From Dinoroseobacter sp049800835 (lineage in GTDB: Bacteria > Pseudomonadota > Alphaproteobacteria > Rhodobacterales > Rhodobacteraceae): DNA of 64,000 nucleotides. The position numbers were made by a program, and so were the translations under genes. The DNA is taken from NCBI RefSeq assembly GCF_049800835.1, contig NZ_JBNAFU010000004.1, positions 62,001 through 126,000 on the forward strand. Reading direction: 5' to 3'. The notes under the pieces were generated by a model. That model ran no database searches, was not told where the DNA came from, and saw only the letters and a program-made list of their open reading frames with translations. This document shows, in pieces, positions 62,127 through 64,000 of this stretch (position 1 is its first letter; each line of letters opens with the position of its first letter).

Positions 62127-62667
62127 CATCCCCGACCCTGCTCCGGCTTCGGCTGATTTTGGAAACGGCACCGCATGCCTGCGTCAGCTGCCCCGCGCCC
62201 GCCTGCTCTGGCTTGGACCGTGGCCTGGCAGTGGTGTGGCAATGTCGGATGCGTTTCGAAACACTTTCGGGACTGGCTTGCCTCAAGTGGGTCAGGTCTT
62301 GGATTTGCCGAAGGGACGGTGCCTTTGGGCAGGGCGCGAGGCGGCCATTCTGCAAGACGCAGACAAGCCCGCCGGTCTTGAGAACCACGGTGCCGTGGTC
62401 GATGTCAGCGATGGGTGGGTGCGGTTCGGGCTGTCTGGTGCGGGGCGTGCGGAGGTGATGGCGCGCGTTTGTCCGGTGGACCTGCGTGCGTCGGCCCTGA
62501 GCGGGCCGACCGCGCTGAGAAGTCCTGTTGGGCATGTTTCCGCGCTCATCATTTCCGGGCAGCCCGAGATTGAGGTTTGGGTGATGCGATCCTTTGCCAG
62601 GTCCGTCGAAGAGGACCTGAAGCACGCCATATCTACTGTTAACGCGCGTCAGTCGTTGCGCGTCTGA
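62119..62667 (+). CDS. soxG: Sarcosine oxidase gamma subunit
   Basis: 182 residues. It is recognisable from order (soxD-soxA-soxG) and from SoxG patterns: LPRARLLWLGPWPG near the N-terminus, VDVSDGWVRFGLSGAGRAEVMARVCPVDL in the middle (outline), and SPVGHVSALIISGQPEIEVWVMRSFARSV at the end. GTG start at 62119 overlaps soxA by 8 bases. SoxG is the GcvT-like small subunit of the complex. A longer in-frame extension upstream is antisense-free but out of family and is rejected. Confidence 0.88.
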   Translation: MPDIPDPAPASADFGNGTACLRQLPRARLLWLGPWPGSGVAMSDAFRNTFGTGLPQVGQVLDLPKGRCLWAGREAAILQDADKPAGLENHGAVVDVSDGWVRFGLSGAGRAEVMARVCPVDLRASALSGPTALRSPVGHVSALIISGQPEIEVWVMRSFARSVEEDLKHAISTVNARQSLRV

Positions 62668-62749
62668 GCCTGCAACGCGGATGTTTTGCAGACTTGAATG
62701 ATGGTTTGCGCCCTTGCCGAGGGGAGGATGCCAGCCGATATTGAAAGGC

Positions 62750-64000
62750 ATGAGCTTGCCACCGGGATTCTTGGACGAACTGCGCACGCGAACCTCGATT
62801 GCGCAGGTGGCCGGGCGCAAACTTGTCTGGGATCCGCGCAAATCCAACCAGGGCAAAGGCGATCTTTGGGCCCCGTGTCCGTTCCATCAGGAAAAAACCG
62901 CGTCCTTCCATGTCGATGATCGCAAGGGGTTCTACTATTGCTTTGGCTGTCACGCCAAAGGCGACGCGATCTCTTTCGTGCGCGAGACCGAGAATGTCAG
63001 CTTCATGGAAGCCGTGGAAATACTGGCGGGCGAAGCCGGGCTGCCCATGCCGGCGCGTGATCCGAAGGCCGCGGAAAAGGCGGACCGCCGCAGCGAGCTG
63101 ATCGCAGTTGTCGAGCAGGCAGTTCGGTTTTTCAGGTTGCAACTTTCGACAGCGGCCGGAGCCGACGCGCGCGCCTATCTTGCAGGGCGCGGCCTGTCCG
63201 AGGAGGCGCAAGCGCGGTGGGATCTAGGCTTTGCGCCGGATGGATGGCAGGTCTTGTGGGATCATCTGCGCGCCAAGGGCGTAGCCGAAGAGAGTATCCT
63301 TGCCACGGGTCTTGCAAAGCCATCGTCGAAAGCGGGCGGAAAACCCTATGACGTGTTCCGCAACCGGATCATGTTTCCCATCCGCGATGCGCGCGGACGC
63401 GCGATTGCCTTCGGTGGCCGTGCCATGGACGCGAATGATCCGGCGAAATACCTCAACTCGCCGGAAACTGAACTGTTCGACAAGAGCCGCGTGCTGTTCA
63501 ATCTGGCGCGGGCGCGCGAGGCGGCGGGCAAGGCGGCTCAGGTGATTGTGGCCGAAGGGTATATGGACGTAATCGCCTTGTCGGAGGCCGGTTTTATGGC
63601 TTCGGTTGCCCCGCTTGGAACAGCGGTGACCGAGCCACAGTTGCAGATGATCTGGCGCATGTCGGACGAGCCGGTCTTTGCCATGGATGGCGACCGCGCA
63701 GGAGTGCAAGCGGCGATGCGCGTCATGGACCTTGCCCTGCCGCTACTGGAGGCGGGCAAGGCCATTCGGTTCTGTCTGCTGCCCGACAAACAAGACCCGG
63801 ATGATGTGATCCGTGCGGGGGGGGCGGAGGCGATGCAGACGCTGCTGGAGGCCGCGCTTCCGATGGTTAGCCTGATGTGGCAAAGGGCCACCGAGGGCAA
63901 GGTCTTCGACAGCCCCGAACGCCGGGCAGCGTTGGACAAGGATCTTCGTGGGCGCATCGCGGCGATCAGGGACCCATCGATCAAACGCCACTACGGCGAA
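62750..64000 (+). CDS. dnaG: DNA primase, N-terminal 417 residues (truncated by window end)
   Basis: The frame is open from ATG 62750 (MSLPPGFLDELRTRTSIAQV) to the last base. The zinc finger CPFHQEKTASFH...YYCFGCHAKGD is complete near residues 40-65. The catalytic core has FRNRIMFPIRDARGRAIAFGGR and YLNSPETELFDKSRVLFNL. The TOPRIM domain shows VIVAEGYMDVIALSEAG and FAMDGDRAG. DnaG makes RNA primers at the replication fork. The C-terminal helicase-binding part is outside the window. It begins 82 bases after soxG. Confidence 0.97.
   Translation, partial: MSLPPGFLDELRTRTSIAQVAGRKLVWDPRKSNQGKGDLWAPCPFHQEKTASFHVDDRKGFYYCFGCHAKGDAISFVRETENVSFMEAVEILAGEAGLPMPARDPKAAEKADRRSELIAVVEQAVRFFRLQLSTAAGADARAYLAGRGLSEEAQARWDLGFAPDGWQVLWDHLRAKGVAEESILATGLAKPSSKAGGKPYDVFRNRIMFPIRDARGRAIAFGGRAMDANDPAKYLNSPETELFDKSRVLFNLARAREAAGKAAQVIVAEGYMDVIALSEAGFMASVAPLGTAVTEPQLQMIWRMSDEPVFAMDGDRAGVQAAMRVMDLALPLLEAGKAIRFCLLPDKQDPDDVIRAGGAEAMQTLLEAALPMVSLMWQRATEGKVFDSPERRAALDKDLRGRIAAIRDPSIKRHYGE

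Overview
The window is a GC-rich, gene-dense segment of an alphaproteobacterial chromosome, most likely from the Rhodobacteraceae (Roseobacter group). The basis is the family-level gene content and order: glyQ-DUF6446-glyS, folB-folP-glmM, ctaD with a DUF2244 gene, soxDAG next to dnaG, and a TPP-riboswitch thi operon carrying its own pyrimidine ABC transporter. Genes are tightly packed with many ATGA/GTGA overlaps. I see no insertion sequence, phage, integrase or CRISPR array. One tRNA (Leu-GAG) is present.

Layout. 1-5.7 kb: the end of glyQ, a DUF6446 membrane protein, glyS and a PPDK-like PEP-utilising protein whose ATP-grasp half looks degenerate. 5.8-12.1 kb: a SleB-type cell wall hydrolase, folate genes folB and folP, glmM, two tiny single-TM proteins around a DMT exporter, and an unknown small protein. 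12.1-15.9 kb: ilvC divergent from two translationally coupled Lrp/AsnC regulators, a cupin and a class V aminotransferase. 15.9-26.8 kb: UbiH-like hydroxylase, HAD nucleotidase, GntR regulator, GT2 glycosyltransferase with an extra N-terminal domain, carA, YqeY, Crp/Fnr regulator, DUF2244, ctaD, lipB. 27.0 kb: tRNA-Leu.

27.3-46.3 kb is the most unusual part. It is an about 19-kb set built around homologues of the poorly understood SrfB and SrfC proteins. It contains a secreted peptidoglycan-binding protein, two membrane-anchored proteins sharing a SrfA-like N-terminal domain (one ends in a trypsin-like protease, the other in a DUF2135/YfaP-like beta domain), an actin/Hsp70-like ATPase (SrfB) and a P-loop GTPase (SrfC). 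It continues with a bitopic repeat protein, a periplasmic SH3-VWA protein, an ABC ATPase with an FtsX-type permease, a secreted FGE/SUMF1-fold protein without the catalytic cysteines, and two accessory secreted or membrane proteins. From protein topology I infer a trans-envelope apparatus: cytoplasmic NTPases coupled through bitopic proteins to periplasmic protease and adhesion modules.

46.3-54.4 kb: a TRIC/UPF0126 channel-like protein, then the minus-strand thiamin operon thiD-thiO-thiS-thiG-thiE-thiF-substrate-binding protein-tenA-ATPase-permease, preceded by a TPP riboswitch. It combines thiazole synthesis with pyrimidine salvage and uptake. 54.5-58.8 kb: an RND efflux adaptor and pump. 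58.9-62.7 kb: soxD, soxA and soxG of heterotetrameric sarcosine oxidase, without an adjacent soxB. 62.75 kb to the end: the first 417 codons of dnaG.
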